A stretch of DNA of 64,000 bases from Flavobacterium sp. (GTDB lineage Bacteria > Bacteroidota > Bacteroidia > Flavobacteriales > Flavobacteriaceae), in contig JACMLU010000001.1 in assembly GCA_014379405.1 (NCBI GenBank), forward strand, positions 1 through 64,000, in the 5' to 3' direction. Below are positions 1 through 8,839 of the stretch, one piece after another. Below the pieces are notes generated by a model. The model had not been told where the DNA came from and ran no database searches. It saw nothing but the letters and a program-made list of their open reading frames with translations. Numbering within the stretch: the stretch's first letter is position 1; each line of letters opens with the position of its first letter. Made by a program: the position numbers and the translations under genes.

Positions 1-1649
1 ACATCAAAGCTATAAGCACCAGCAGAAACAATATGTTCTCCAGCATTAGTATAAGGAGCAGTACCACCAGTAGCAGTAATGTTTACTGTAGTAGTTCCAC
101 CATTACATAAAATTTCACCTTCTGTTTTCGTAGCAGTTAATTGATTTACCGTTAAAACCAATTCTTGGTCAGCAGTACATGCGTCGTTTACTTTAGTGTA
201 AGTTCCACCCACAGTGTAAGGTGTTGCATTGGCTGCCCAAGTATAAGTTTCTCCCGAACAAATTGTCACAGAAGTGGATACTTTTGCAGGTTTATTAGGG
301 ATCACTGTCACGGTTTGGTTGCAGCTCAAAGAAATATTGTTCGCAGCGTCTTTTGCCGTCCAGGTAATGGTTGTAATTCCGACAGGATAGTTTGCAGACA
401 AGGCAAGCGCGTCAGAACGAACTCCAGTGAATGTAAATGAAGTGGAACAATTGTCAACAGCCGTAGGGTTAACGATGACAACCACGGCGCCACAAATTCC
501 CGCATCGGCATTTTTGGTGATATTGGCAGGACAAGTGATAACCGGAGGCGTTAAATCTGCAACAGTAATATTTTTTTTAACTGTATATACATTACATGGG
601 ACAATACCCGTTTGGTCAGTAACAGTTAAAGTTACCTCGTAAGTACCATTTGATGTATATGTATGAGTTGGGTTCTGAAGAGTACTAGTAGCGCTACCAT
701 CACCAAAATTCCATAAATATGTAATATTACTACTTCCATGTGTGACATTTCCTTTAAAATCAACAACTTTATTACAAGTCTCTCCTGTTCCAGGAATCAC
801 GGTACCTATATCTGCAACTACTCCATCTCTAAATATTATTGAAACATCCCTATTAACAGTAACAAACGTGCTTGTACAAGCATCACTTAAAGGAACTGTT
901 ACAGCTACGTTAAACACGTAAGATCCTGATATACTTACGGTTACTGTAGTTTTCGCTGTGTTGTTAGGATTGAATGTTGCTGTTCCTGGACCACTTTTCT
1001 TTGTCCACAAATAGGTTGCTGTACCACCTACAAACCCGTTAAGTGTAACTTCAATATCTGTTGGGCCTAAACATACTTCATTTGCTGAACCAGCAATAAC
1101 ATCAAAGTCAGGATCAATTTGTATAGTACCACCATTTTGAACTAATTGGCTAAATAAAATGCAAACATTTCCGCCTCCTGTACAGGCTGCATATTCAACT
1201 GTCCCAATTACTAATCTTCTGGTATTGTTGCATGTTCCGGAAGATCCAATAGCGTCTGACGAATTACCAGACCAAGTTTTATTTTCAACTACAATTGCCG
1301 TATTATTGGCTAAGGTCAATACAACGGAATTAGCACTCCATAGTATATGAGCACCATCTTTAATAATAATTCTATTAATTGTGGAAGGAATCGTTATACT
1401 GGTATTCATATTAATGGTACTTCCTGCATTAATTGTAACAGTGCCAGTACAACTTGAAAGATAAGTTAAAAACTGAGATGCAGTCATATTTGATGATACA
1501 ACACAATCTGCTTTTGCGTCAGACATCCCTGCAAACATAAAGAAAGCAAATAATAGGTAAACTCTTTTTAAAGATAAAGAGTGAAGTTTTAGAATAAAAA
1601 TAAAATTGAAAAGTAGGTTAACAATTTGATTCGGAGTAATTTTTTTCAT
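1..1649 (-). CDS. Large secreted multi-domain adhesin, N-terminal part (runs off the window)
   Basis: An uninterrupted frame runs from an ATG at 1649 to the left edge, about 549 codons without a stop. The N-terminus is long and hydrophobic, ending in an AKA-type site near residue 48, which fits a signal peptide. After that come an Ig/PKD-like stretch (about 220-280), a PKD domain with the WNFGDG motif (about 283-345), a HYR domain starting at PPVITCPANI (about 363-450), a Cys-bounded repeat with YTW and GTYT, and the start of a SprB-type repeat (LCNGG). These modules are typical of gliding-motility or T9SS-exported surface proteins of Flavobacterium. The C-terminal sorting domain would lie outside, so T9SS export is inferred. 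Confidence 0.85.
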   Translation of the reverse strand, partial: MKKITPNQIVNLLFNFIFILKLHSLSLKRVYLLFAFFMFAGMSDAKADCVVSSNMTASQFLTYLSSCTGTVTINAGSTINMNTSITIPSTINRIIIKDGAHILWSANSVVLTLANNTAIVVENKTWSGNSSDAIGSSGTCNNTRRLVIGTVEYAACTGGGNVCILFSQLVQNGGTIQIDPDFDVIAGSANEVCLGPTDIEVTLNGFVGGTATYLWTKKSGPGTATFNPNNTAKTTVTVSISGSYVFNVAVTVPLSDACTSTFVTVNRDVSIIFRDGVVADIGTVIPGTGETCNKVVDFKGNVTHGSSNITYLWNFGDGSATSTLQNPTHTYTSNGTYEVTLTVTDQTGIVPCNVYTVKKNITVADLTPPVITCPANITKNADAGICGAVVVIVNPTAVDNCSTSFTFTGVRSDALALSANYPVGITTITWTAKDAANNISLSCNQTVTVIPNKPAKVSTSVTICSGETYTWAANATPYTVGGTYTKVNDACTADQELVLTVNQLTATKTEGEILCNGGTTTVNITATGGTAPYTNAGEHIVSAGAYSFD

Positions 1650-2214
1650 ATTCTCGTTTTTTTAAAATAATTACCATTCTATATTTTATATAAATTGTAC
1701 GAAATAAGAATGTTTTTTCTTTTTGCGAAACTAACTACAATAACTATAATAGAAGTTTTTTTTCTACCAATAACCTAAAAACTCGTTAAAAGGATAAGTT
1801 TATCGTTTTGAACTTATTTTAGGATACTCAATTTGTTTTTTTTGAAAAGCATATAAGTTGTTAATTTTATGATGAATTTTAACTTATGTCAAATAATTAA
1901 TTTTGGTTTGGCTTATCAAACCTAATAATAATTTTACATAAAAACATCGATTAAAGGCAAAAATAATAGATAAAGTGTGTATTTTGTATTTTTTATAAGT
2001 ATATACCTACGTAAAAACATCGATAAAAGGTTGTTGTAAAAACGTTAATTTTTTATTAATACACTCTTAGGTTTTAACATTTTGGGTAAATTGAATAGTT
2101 TTAAGAAATTTAATCGATTTTTATATTTTATATAAGTAGTAATCAAAATATATTTTGTAATTTGTTTGGTTCTTAAAATGAGTTGAAAATCATAATGCAA
2201 ATAGTATTCTAAAT
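1650..2214. other. 565-bp intergenic region, very AT-rich, no convincing gene
   Basis: This gap lies between the divergent adhesin and sixA genes. It is extremely AT-rich. I see only a short hairpin at 1905-1922 (arms GGTTTG and CAAACC) and a 23-bp direct repeat listed separately. It must hold both promoters, but no exact TAnnTTTG box with a well-spaced TTG was found for either gene. A minus-strand frame at 2045-2266 overlaps the sixA start and looks spurious. Confidence 0.5.
1935..2030 (+). repeat. Two 23-bp direct repeats, 73 bp apart start to start
   Basis: Copies at 1935-1957 and 2008-2030 share the core AAAAACATCGAT and differ at two positions. They sit in the divergent region upstream of sixA and of the adhesin, so they could be regulator binding sites. 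This is inferred from repetition alone. Confidence 0.5.
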
Positions 2215-2700
2215 ATGAAAAATCTAATACTAATTCGACACGCAAAATCAAGTTGGGAAGCACCATTAAAGGATATTGATAGACCTTTGGAGCAAAAAGG
2301 TATTATGGATGCACATCTAGTTGCCACAAATTGTGTGAAATATGTCCCATCTACTTTTGTGGTGTGGAGTAGCATTGCAAAAAGAGCATCGGAAACTGCT
2401 CTAATTTTTGCTCAAAATATTTTATATCCTATAGAAAGTATCATTTTTAAAGAGGAACTTTATACTTTTGACGAAAACCAATTAGAGAAGGTTATCAAAT
2501 CATGTAGTAATATTTTTGAAAATGTTATTCTTTTCGGACATAACGAGGCTATTACAAATTTTGTTAATAAATTTGGAGATGTTTATATTGACAATGTCCC
2601 TACATCTGGTTTTGTATCGCTAGAATTCGAAGCTGATAATTGGGATAAAATAGAAAAAGGTAAAACTAAAAAACTTATATTCCCCAAAAAATTAAAATAA
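2215..2700 (+). CDS. sixA: SixA-like histidine phosphatase
   Basis: Protein of 161 aa in the histidine phosphatase (phosphoglycerate mutase-like) superfamily. The catalytic RHAKSSW motif is at residues 8-14, with the nucleophilic His at residue 9, and a second conserved His lies in the FGHNEA segment. SixA of E. coli removes phosphate from phosphohistidine on phosphotransfer domains. The gene ends one base before ppk1, whose enzyme passes through a phosphohistidine intermediate, so the pair may be functionally linked; that link is inference. Cytosolic: no signal peptide. Confidence 0.85.
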   Translation: MKNLILIRHAKSSWEAPLKDIDRPLEQKGIMDAHLVATNCVKYVPSTFVVWSSIAKRASETALIFAQNILYPIESIIFKEELYTFDENQLEKVIKSCSNIFENVILFGHNEAITNFVNKFGDVYIDNVPTSGFVSLEFEADNWDKIEKGKTKKLIFPKKLK

Positions 2701-2701
2701 A

Positions 2702-4774
2702 GTGAATCATTACAAGTATATAGATAGAGAAAAAAGTTGGTTAACCTTTAATGCAAGAGTACTTCAAGAAGCGGCTGACGATTCCGTTCCATTATTAGAC
2801 AGACTAAGATTTTTGGGGATTTTTTCCAATAATTTAGACGAATTTTTCAGGGTTAGATTTGCAGCCATCAGACGATTGAGTTTGTCCGGAATCTCGGGAG
2901 AGAAATTTCTTGGTGGAATTTCTGCCCAACAATCAGTCAAAGATATTACCGAAATTGTTATTGAACAACAATCCGAAAGTTTAAGAATATTAAATAGTAT
3001 TGAGTCCAAAATGAAGACGGAAAACATTTTTATGATAAATGAAAATGAGATCTCAAAGGAACAAGAAATATTTTTGAAAGACTTTTTTATCCAAAAATTA
3101 AGTCCAGAATTAATCACAATTATATTGAATGATTTAGCCGAGTTTCCTGTTTTGAAAGATACAGTGGGTTATTTGGCTATAAAATTGGTAATGAAAAAAA
3201 AATCGGAAATTCGGTATGCAATAATTGAAATTCCCAATACAATCAACCGATTTGTTGTCTTGCCCTCCAAAGACAAAAAACAATATGTTATTTTGCTCGA
3301 CGATGTAATTAGACATAATTTAAGTAGTATTTTTAACATATTTGATTACGAAAGTGTTTCGGCTCATATGATTAAAATAACCCGCGATGCCCAGTTAGAT
3401 ATTGATAGTGATTTGAGCAAAAGTATGCTAGAGAAAATAGCTACCAGTGTAAAAGACCGTAGAATTGGAGAACCTGTTCGGTTCATTTACGATCAATTAA
3501 TTGACCCAGATACGCTTCAATTTTTTCTAGACAAAATGAAAATTGTTTCTACTGATAGTATCATTCCTGGCGGAAGATACCACAATAGGCGCGACTATAT
3601 GAGTTTTCCAAATCTTGGAAGATTCGATTTGTTATATAAAACAAATGTACCATTACCCATTCCAGGATTGAGTCTTGAAGGAAGCCTGTTGGAAAAAATC
3701 AGTAAAAAAGATTATTTGCTCAATGCACCTTACCAATCTTTTTCATATCTCACCAAGTTTTTGCGTGAAGCCGCATTGGATCCAAAGGTTGCGACCATAA
3801 AAATAACTTTATACCGGTTGGCCAAAAATTCGCAAATCATAAGTTCTCTTATTAATGCTGCCAAAAACGGAAAAAAAGTTACAGTTCAAATCGAATTACA
3901 AGCCCGTTTCGATGAAGCCTCCAATATTTCATATGCAGAGCAAATGCAAACCGAGGGAATTAACCTTATTTTTGGTATAAAAGGACTAAAAGTTCACAGT
4001 AAAGTTTGCGTTATCGAAAGAATTGAAGAAGACAAAGTAAGGCGTTATGGATTCATTTCGACAGGAAACTTTAATGAGCAAACGGCAAAAATTTATACTG
4101 ACGTAACGCTTTTTACAAGCCATCAGCAGATTTTAAAGGATGTTAGTAAGATTTTTGAGTTTTTCGACATCAATTACAGATTATACCGTTATAAACACCT
4201 CATCGTTTCACCTCATTACACACGATCTCGATTTAACAAATTGATTGACAGAGAAATTACACACGCTTTGGATGGTAAAAAAACATTCATAAAGTTGAAA
4301 ATGAATAGTTTGTCTGATTTTGATATGATTGATAAATTATATTGTGCAAGCAATGCAGGTGTAAAAATACAACTGGAAGTTAGAGGAATTTGTTCTTTAG
4401 TTCCAGGAATTCAGGGGATGAGTGAAAATATTGAGGCCATAAGTATCGTGGACAACTACTTGGAACACTCCAGAATATACATTTTTGGTAATGCTGGTGA
4501 CCCTGAAGTTTATATTTCCTCAGCAGATTTTATGACCAGAAACCTAGACGGAAGGGTAGAAGTTACATGTCCGATTTATGATTCCGAAATTAAACAAGAA
4601 TTGATAGATAATTTTGATTTGGGATGGAAAGGAAATGTAAAAGCACGATATCATTCTGACAAATTAGATAATAAATACCGTGTTCGTAAGGAGAAAGAAA
4701 CTATTTTTAGGGCACAATTGGAAACCTATAAATATTATCATAATAAAATTGAAGTAATTACAGATGTTGTTTAA
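2702..4774 (+). CDS. ppk1: Polyphosphate kinase 1
   Basis: Protein of 690 aa, normal length for PPK1, which reversibly transfers the ATP gamma phosphate to polyphosphate. The N-terminal segment (SWLTFNARVLQEA, FFRVRFAAI) and the two phospholipase-D-like C-terminal domains are complete. The phosphorylated His is expected in KVHSKVCV (His432), and the second His in EHSRIYIF (about His589). The start is GTG at 2702, directly after the sixA stop; no in-frame ATG nearby gives the conserved N-terminus. It forms a sixA-ppk1-ppx operon. Confidence 0.95.
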   Translation: MNHYKYIDREKSWLTFNARVLQEAADDSVPLLDRLRFLGIFSNNLDEFFRVRFAAIRRLSLSGISGEKFLGGISAQQSVKDITEIVIEQQSESLRILNSIESKMKTENIFMINENEISKEQEIFLKDFFIQKLSPELITIILNDLAEFPVLKDTVGYLAIKLVMKKKSEIRYAIIEIPNTINRFVVLPSKDKKQYVILLDDVIRHNLSSIFNIFDYESVSAHMIKITRDAQLDIDSDLSKSMLEKIATSVKDRRIGEPVRFIYDQLIDPDTLQFFLDKMKIVSTDSIIPGGRYHNRRDYMSFPNLGRFDLLYKTNVPLPIPGLSLEGSLLEKISKKDYLLNAPYQSFSYLTKFLREAALDPKVATIKITLYRLAKNSQIISSLINAAKNGKKVTVQIELQARFDEASNISYAEQMQTEGINLIFGIKGLKVHSKVCVIERIEEDKVRRYGFISTGNFNEQTAKIYTDVTLFTSHQQILKDVSKIFEFFDINYRLYRYKHLIVSPHYTRSRFNKLIDREITHALDGKKTFIKLKMNSLSDFDMIDKLYCASNAGVKIQLEVRGICSLVPGIQGMSENIEAISIVDNYLEHSRIYIFGNAGDPEVYISSADFMTRNLDGRVEVTCPIYDSEIKQELIDNFDLGWKGNVKARYHSDKLDNKYRVRKEKETIFRAQLETYKYYHNKIEVITDVV

Positions 4775-4814
4775 TCACTGCTAATTAATTTAGTTATAAC
4801 ATAGTGCCATATTA

Positions 4815-5729
4815 ATGAATAAATTACTTGACCAAGACACCCTAAGAATAAAAAAATACGCCGCAATTGATATCGGTTCCAATGCTATGCGTTTATTGAT
4901 TACCAATATCGTTGAGCAGGATGGGAAAGAATCTCAATTCAACAAGAACTCCTTGGTGCGTGTACCTATTCGTTTAGGGCAAGATTCCTTTACCGTTGGA
5001 GAAATTTCTCAAGAAAATATAGACAGAATGACTGATGCTATGACTGCTTTCCGTCTTTTGATGAAAGTTCACAAAGTCGAAAAATATTTGGCTTTTGCCA
5101 CTTCAGCAATGCGGGAAGCCTATAACGGTAACGAAGTTGTCGATATTATCAAAGAAAAAGCTGGAATCAATATTGAAATTATAGACGGAAAAAAAGAAGC
5201 CGTAATCATCGCTTCAACTGATTTGCACCATCTTCTAAAGTCGGACAAAACCTATTTATATGTAGACGTTGGTGGTGGAAGTACCGAGTTTTCTCTTTTT
5301 TCCAATGGAAAAATTGTTGTCTCCAAATCATTCAAGGCGGGAACGGTTCGTTTGTTGAACGAAATGGTACGCGATGTTTTGTGGCAAGAAATGGAAAAAT
5401 GGATTAAAGCAAATACCGAAGACTATGACGAGGTTACTATTATAGGTTCCGGTGGAAACATTAATAAATTATTCAAAATGTCCGGGAAATTGCAAGACAA
5501 GCCTTTGTCTTATATTTATTTGAATTCGCAATATTCTTTCTTAAATTCCTTAACCTATGAACAAAGAATCTCAGAATTAGGTTTGAATCCCGATCGTGCC
5601 GACGTAATTATTCCAGCAACCCAAATCTATCTCAACGCTATGAAATGGAGTGGGGCCAGAAATATTTATGTGCCTAAAATAGGACTTTCAGATGGTATCG
5701 TGAAGGCAATGTATTACGGAAAGATATAA
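4815..5729 (+). CDS. ppx: Exopolyphosphatase / GppA-type phosphatase
   Basis: Protein of 304 aa in the Ppx/GppA family (ASKHA fold). It begins with the phosphate-binding AAIDIGSNAMRLLI motif (residues 16-29) and has the second DVGGGSTEFSLF motif near residue 155. It lacks the C-terminal HD-like extension of E. coli Ppx, as is usual for the short bacterial form. It lies 40 bp after ppk1 on the same strand, so synthesis and breakdown of polyphosphate appear co-transcribed. A GppA role in ppGpp metabolism cannot be excluded. Confidence 0.9.
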   Translation: MNKLLDQDTLRIKKYAAIDIGSNAMRLLITNIVEQDGKESQFNKNSLVRVPIRLGQDSFTVGEISQENIDRMTDAMTAFRLLMKVHKVEKYLAFATSAMREAYNGNEVVDIIKEKAGINIEIIDGKKEAVIIASTDLHHLLKSDKTYLYVDVGGGSTEFSLFSNGKIVVSKSFKAGTVRLLNEMVRDVLWQEMEKWIKANTEDYDEVTIIGSGGNINKLFKMSGKLQDKPLSYIYLNSQYSFLNSLTYEQRISELGLNPDRADVIIPATQIYLNAMKWSGARNIYVPKIGLSDGIVKAMYYGKI

Positions 5730-5758
5730 TAAATTGGACTAAAATACAGATGCATTAA

Positions 5759-5822
5759 ACCGCAAACTCGCAAATTTTACACTTCGATAGAAGTACTTAA
5801 TTTGCGAATTTGCGGTTTTCTT
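5759..5822 (+). terminator. Hairpin terminator between convergent ppx and dnaX
   Basis: A near-perfect inverted repeat has arms ACCGCAAACTCGCAAATT and AATTTGCGAATTTGCGGT around a 28-base loop, followed by TTTTC. It sits between two converging genes and could work in both directions. Its GCGAATTTGCG wording resembles the dispersed ACTTTGCGACTT boxes at 18855 and 19411. Confidence 0.75.
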
Positions 5823-5844
5823 TTGAGTTTGAAAAAGAGTGAAT

Positions 5845-6546
5845 TTAAATGTCCAAATCAAAAGTCTTTTTCAATAACTCTAAATTAGGGTTGATTTCAT
5901 TCAATCTATTGAATTTGTCCAAAGCTGTAAAAGCAAATTTTTTCTCGATAGCTTCATTTACAACAATTGTTATACTAATATCGTGATTGTGTAAATGTCC
6001 TCTCAAATAACCTAAAAGTCCATTTAATTCGGTTTCAAAATCGATCTTGGAACCAGCATTTGGCAGTTCGTGAATAATGGTTGTTCCTTCTAGTTTTGGA
6101 TCGCTAATCTTCAAAAGCGATTCCATTATTTTATGTCCTTTATCGCCTAAACGCAGTGCATATTTGTTCCAAAACAACAACATATCAGTTTCGTTAAAAG
6201 CCTCAGTTGGCAGATGAACCTCTTCTTTTGCAATTCCTTTGCTGCTTTCCTGTAATTCTCTTTTGGCTCGAATACTTGAAATTGACAAGGCAGAAAATTT
6301 AGGGCCTTCTGGCGTGTTTATGGTTGGTGGTTTTGGGTTTGCTTCGCCTGTTCGAGCGTAGCTCTCGGGTGTGGTTTCGCTTGAAACTACATCTGAATTG
6401 CTGATTTCAACTTTTGGTTCTGCTACTTCTGTCTTCTGCAAACTGCTGCCTGAAGACTGTGTTTTGCTATCTGCAACCTGTTTGGCTTCGACTATCGAAT
6501 AATCGTTTCTCCTAAAATAAGTGGGTGGAATTATAAATTGCTCAAC
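5845..6546 (-). CDS. dnaX: DNA polymerase III tau C-terminal part, in the -1 frame of dnaX
   Basis: This frame continues the dnaX product after the A10 run. It reads VEQFIIPPTYF directly after the Lys codons, then a low-complexity Ser/Thr/Pro linker, then about 130 residues of helical C-terminal domain (FWNKYALRLGDKGH). That is the region expected to contact the polymerase alpha subunit or DnaB in a full-length tau. There is no good independent start: the only early candidate is a TTG at 6441, well inside the linker. Adding one base at the A run makes the whole 5845-7616 interval exactly 591 codons. I treat it as part of dnaX expressed by frameshifting, unless the run length is a sequencing error. 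Confidence 0.75.
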   Translation of the reverse strand, partial: VEQFIIPPTYFRRNDYSIVEAKQVADSKTQSSGSSLQKTEVAEPKVEISNSDVVSSETTPESYARTGEANPKPPTINTPEGPKFSALSISSIRAKRELQESSKGIAKEEVHLPTEAFNETDMLLFWNKYALRLGDKGHKIMESLLKISDPKLEGTTIIHELPNAGSKIDFETELNGLLGYLRGHLHNHDISITIVVNEAIEKKFAFTALDKFNRLNEINPNLELLKKTFDLDI

Positions 6547-7616
6547 TTTTTTTTTTCTCCATCAAAGGTGATGGAGGCAAGTTGCATCAAGCAAAGTTCA
6601 ACAAGCAGTCTTTGGTTTTGGCTGACTTTGTATTTCAAATCACAATCATTGGCAATTTCGATTCCTTTCAACAAGAACTCTTGAGATGCTTTTTGACATT
6701 GAATAGCGTATAGTTTTTGGGCTTGTTCACCAACTTCCAATAAGGATAAAGTGGAAGGCGTTTTCGAAACTAATAAATCCCTGAAATGCGAAGCCAATCC
6801 AGAAACGAAATGATGAGCATCAAAACCTTTGGCAAGAATATCATTGAAAGCTACCAATAATTCTGGGATTTTATTTTCTAGAATTAAATCCGTTACCGTG
6901 ATATAGGTTTCATAATCCAGTACATTCAAATTTTCGGTAACAGCTTGACGAGTCAAATTATTTCCACAATAAGAAACCACTCTGTCAAAAATAGACAAAG
7001 CATCGCGCATCGCACCATCGGCTTTTTGGGCAATAATGTGCAAAGCATCATCTTCAAAATTCACACCTTGACTAGTAGCCACTTCGGCAAGATGTTCTTT
7101 AGCATCTTTTACAGTGATTCTTTTGAAATCAAATATCTGGCAACGAGAAAGTATCGTTGGAATAATTTTGTGTTTTTCGGTCGTGGCCAATATAAAAATG
7201 GCGTGTTTTGGCGGTTCTTCCAACGTTTTCAAGAAAGCGTTAAAAGCGGCCGAAGACAACATGTGTACCTCGTCAATAATATAAACTTTGTATTGTCCCG
7301 TTTGTGGTGGTATCCGAACTTGGTCAATCAAATTTCGAATATCATCTACTGAATTGTTGGAAGCCGCATCCAATTCGAAAACATTGAAAGCAAAATCCTC
7401 ATTCGGATCGTCATAACCGGGTTGATTAATTTTTCGGGCAAGAATTCTGGCGCAAGTTGTTTTTCCAACACCACGAGGACCTGTAAACAATAGGGCAGAA
7501 GCCAAGTGATTGCTTTCTATGGCATGCAACAAAGTGCTGGTAATGGCTTTTTGTCCCACAACATCATTAAATGTTTGCGGACGATATTTACGAGCCGATA
7601 CTACAAATTGTTCCAT
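6531..7616 (-). CDS. dnaX: DNA polymerase III gamma/tau subunit, zero-frame (gamma-like) product
   Basis: The clamp-loader ATPase, here 361 aa in the zero frame. Walker A GPRGVGKT is at residues 46-53, followed by the DEVHMLS Walker B and the ATTEKHKI and SRCQ sensor segments. The four zinc-binding Cys of E. coli DnaX are absent after Walker A (the stretch reads KINQPGYDDPNED). The zero frame stops with KKKLSNL just after an A10 run (minus strand), which gives a protein ending after domain III, much like bacterial gamma. The rest of a normal tau follows in the -1 frame. A short product plus a shifted long product would reproduce the known dnaX pattern. Confidence 0.93.
   Translation of the reverse strand: MEQFVVSARKYRPQTFNDVVGQKAITSTLLHAIESNHLASALLFTGPRGVGKTTCARILARKINQPGYDDPNEDFAFNVFELDAASNNSVDDIRNLIDQVRIPPQTGQYKVYIIDEVHMLSSAAFNAFLKTLEEPPKHAIFILATTEKHKIIPTILSRCQIFDFKRITVKDAKEHLAEVATSQGVNFEDDALHIIAQKADGAMRDALSIFDRVVSYCGNNLTRQAVTENLNVLDYETYITVTDLILENKIPELLVAFNDILAKGFDAHHFVSGLASHFRDLLVSKTPSTLSLLEVGEQAQKLYAIQCQKASQEFLLKGIEIANDCDLKYKVSQNQRLLVELCLMQLASITFDGEKKKLSNL
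6547..6556 (-). promoter_or_regulatory. dnaX: A10 slippery run in dnaX, candidate frameshift or transcriptional slippage site
   Basis: On the minus strand the message reads GGAG, ten A, GTTGAG. Ten A give the 361-aa product, eleven A (or a -1 ribosomal shift) give about 590 aa, and nine A stop at once at TGA. E. coli dnaX uses an A AAA AAG ribosomal slip and Thermus dnaX uses transcriptional slippage on A9, so a site here is plausible. A homopolymer sequencing error is the main alternative. Confidence 0.6.
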
Positions 7617-7659
7617 AGATTTTTATTCGAAAGCAAATATAGGATTTTTGTTGATTTGT

Positions 7660-8322
7660 TTATTCGCTAATTTGTTTATTTGAAGAAAATCTTTTCCTTA
7701 GAAAAAGGAAAATAAGGATTGAAAACAATAGCATATTGATAATCAAAGAAATGATTGTGATTTTGTCGTAAATTGTGTTTTTATGATTTTTAGAAATTTT
7801 ATTTTGAGATAATTTATAGGCTCTTAATTGTTCTAGTTGGTAAAACCAATTTGACATTGTTTCATTCCTAATTTTTAAATTATCTATTTCATTACTTAAT
7901 GAATCGATTTTTCTTGCTCTTCTTTCTGAGGAAGTGAATAATGGAATTGGAGGCAAAAATCCGGGTAGAATTTCTATAGTTTGAGATGGCAAACAATAAT
8001 TCATTTGAATTGTATTGTCTTTATTAAAACCCGCATAAACAATCCATAAGTCTTTTTTAAATGGAAATATTTCACAATTATTATTTAATGTTTTTCCATT
8101 TATTATTGAAGAATTGTAATTTCCCTTGAACATTTCAATTATTCTAAAAGAATATGTTTCTAAAATAGTATCAATTTTTATTAGTTCTCCATAAAATATT
8201 ATTTCTGCATTTTCGAGCCCTTTTGTAACCATTGTTTCTTTTTCGTGAGGTGGGCAATCACAAGAAAAAGATTGATTCAACCAAAAACATAAAATTAAAA
8301 GGAATAGTTTGTTTAGTTTCAT
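7660..8322 (-). CDS. Secreted/membrane protein with N-terminal Cys-rich netrin-like segment
   Basis: Protein of 220 aa. A signal peptide covers about residues 1-20 (FLLILCFWLNQSFS), and the mature protein starts with CDCPP. The next 100 residues (EIIFYGELIKI, FRIIEMFKG, NNNCEIF, NYCLP) resemble the tissue-inhibitor/netrin-like beta-barrel arrangement seen in some bacterial secreted proteins. A charged helical stretch follows, then one membrane segment near residues 186-208 (IISLIINMLLFSILIFLFL) and a basic tail. The topology suggests an extracytoplasmic domain anchored at the C-terminus. It lies downstream of dnaX on the same strand. Function unknown; the family link is tentative. Confidence 0.65.
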   Translation of the reverse strand: MKLNKLFLLILCFWLNQSFSCDCPPHEKETMVTKGLENAEIIFYGELIKIDTILETYSFRIIEMFKGNYNSSIINGKTLNNNCEIFPFKKDLWIVYAGFNKDNTIQMNYCLPSQTIEILPGFLPPIPLFTSSERRARKIDSLSNEIDNLKIRNETMSNWFYQLEQLRAYKLSQNKISKNHKNTIYDKITIISLIINMLLFSILIFLFLRKRFSSNKQISE

Positions 8323-8405
8323 AATTTAATATTGGACATACAATACTAAGCATTTTTTAGGAAAAAGGACTTGATTATCTAAGTTAAATTTCTTGTTTGT
8401 AAAGT

Positions 8406-8717
8406 CTAATTTCTACATTGATTGTCATTTCCTTCGATGCATAATTTGGCTAAAACTGTTGCGGCTTCACTTTCAGAATTTGCCGAAAATCCTGCAACAT
8501 AGACGCCTCTTTCGCCCGAATTGGAGGTTATTCCATAAACCACGGCTTCTTCATCGGGATCAGAATCGCCTTCGTATCGATAAACGTGTTCAATTTCGTA
8601 ATTGTGAGGATTGTTTTGGATGGTTTCATCTTGTAGATTAAAATCGTGGATGAAACCTTTTTTATTCAATTGTTCCAAAGCTTCCGAAACGGAGGCGTAA
8701 TGATAGATAGGTTTCAT
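8406..8717 (-). CDS. Small conserved hypothetical protein, 103 aa
   Basis: A soluble, acidic protein starting MKPIYHYASVSEALEQLNKKGF. The first part looks like a helix-turn motif, followed by an alternating beta pattern (HVYRYEGDSDPDEEAVVYGI, GVYVAGF). Relatives in Bacteroidetes are sometimes labelled phosphoribosylpyrophosphate synthetase, but no PRPP-binding motif is present and the size rules out that enzyme. It is flanked by the RNase P RNA gene and the 7660-8322 gene. Function unknown. Confidence 0.7.
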   Translation of the reverse strand: MKPIYHYASVSEALEQLNKKGFIHDFNLQDETIQNNPHNYEIEHVYRYEGDSDPDEEAVVYGITSNSGERGVYVAGFSANSESEAATVLAKLCIEGNDNQCRN

Positions 8718-8839
8718 AATAAAAAGATTTACAGTTATCCCTTAAAGGTAACCATTTTATTATTAAGTGGTTGTGAAATAGTTGTTAAAGTGAAGCCCCC
8801 AAATATTGTAAAAGGTATTAAATAGAGTAAATTTGCACC

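Noticed and set aside
2045..2266. Minus-strand frame of 73 aa upstream of and overlapping sixA
   Set aside because: AT-rich Ile/Leu/Lys-rich composition without family pattern, and it overlaps the real sixA start.
8406..8717. PRPP synthetase
   Set aside because: The protein is 103 aa and has no PRPP-binding loop; that label in databases appears to be an error carried over.
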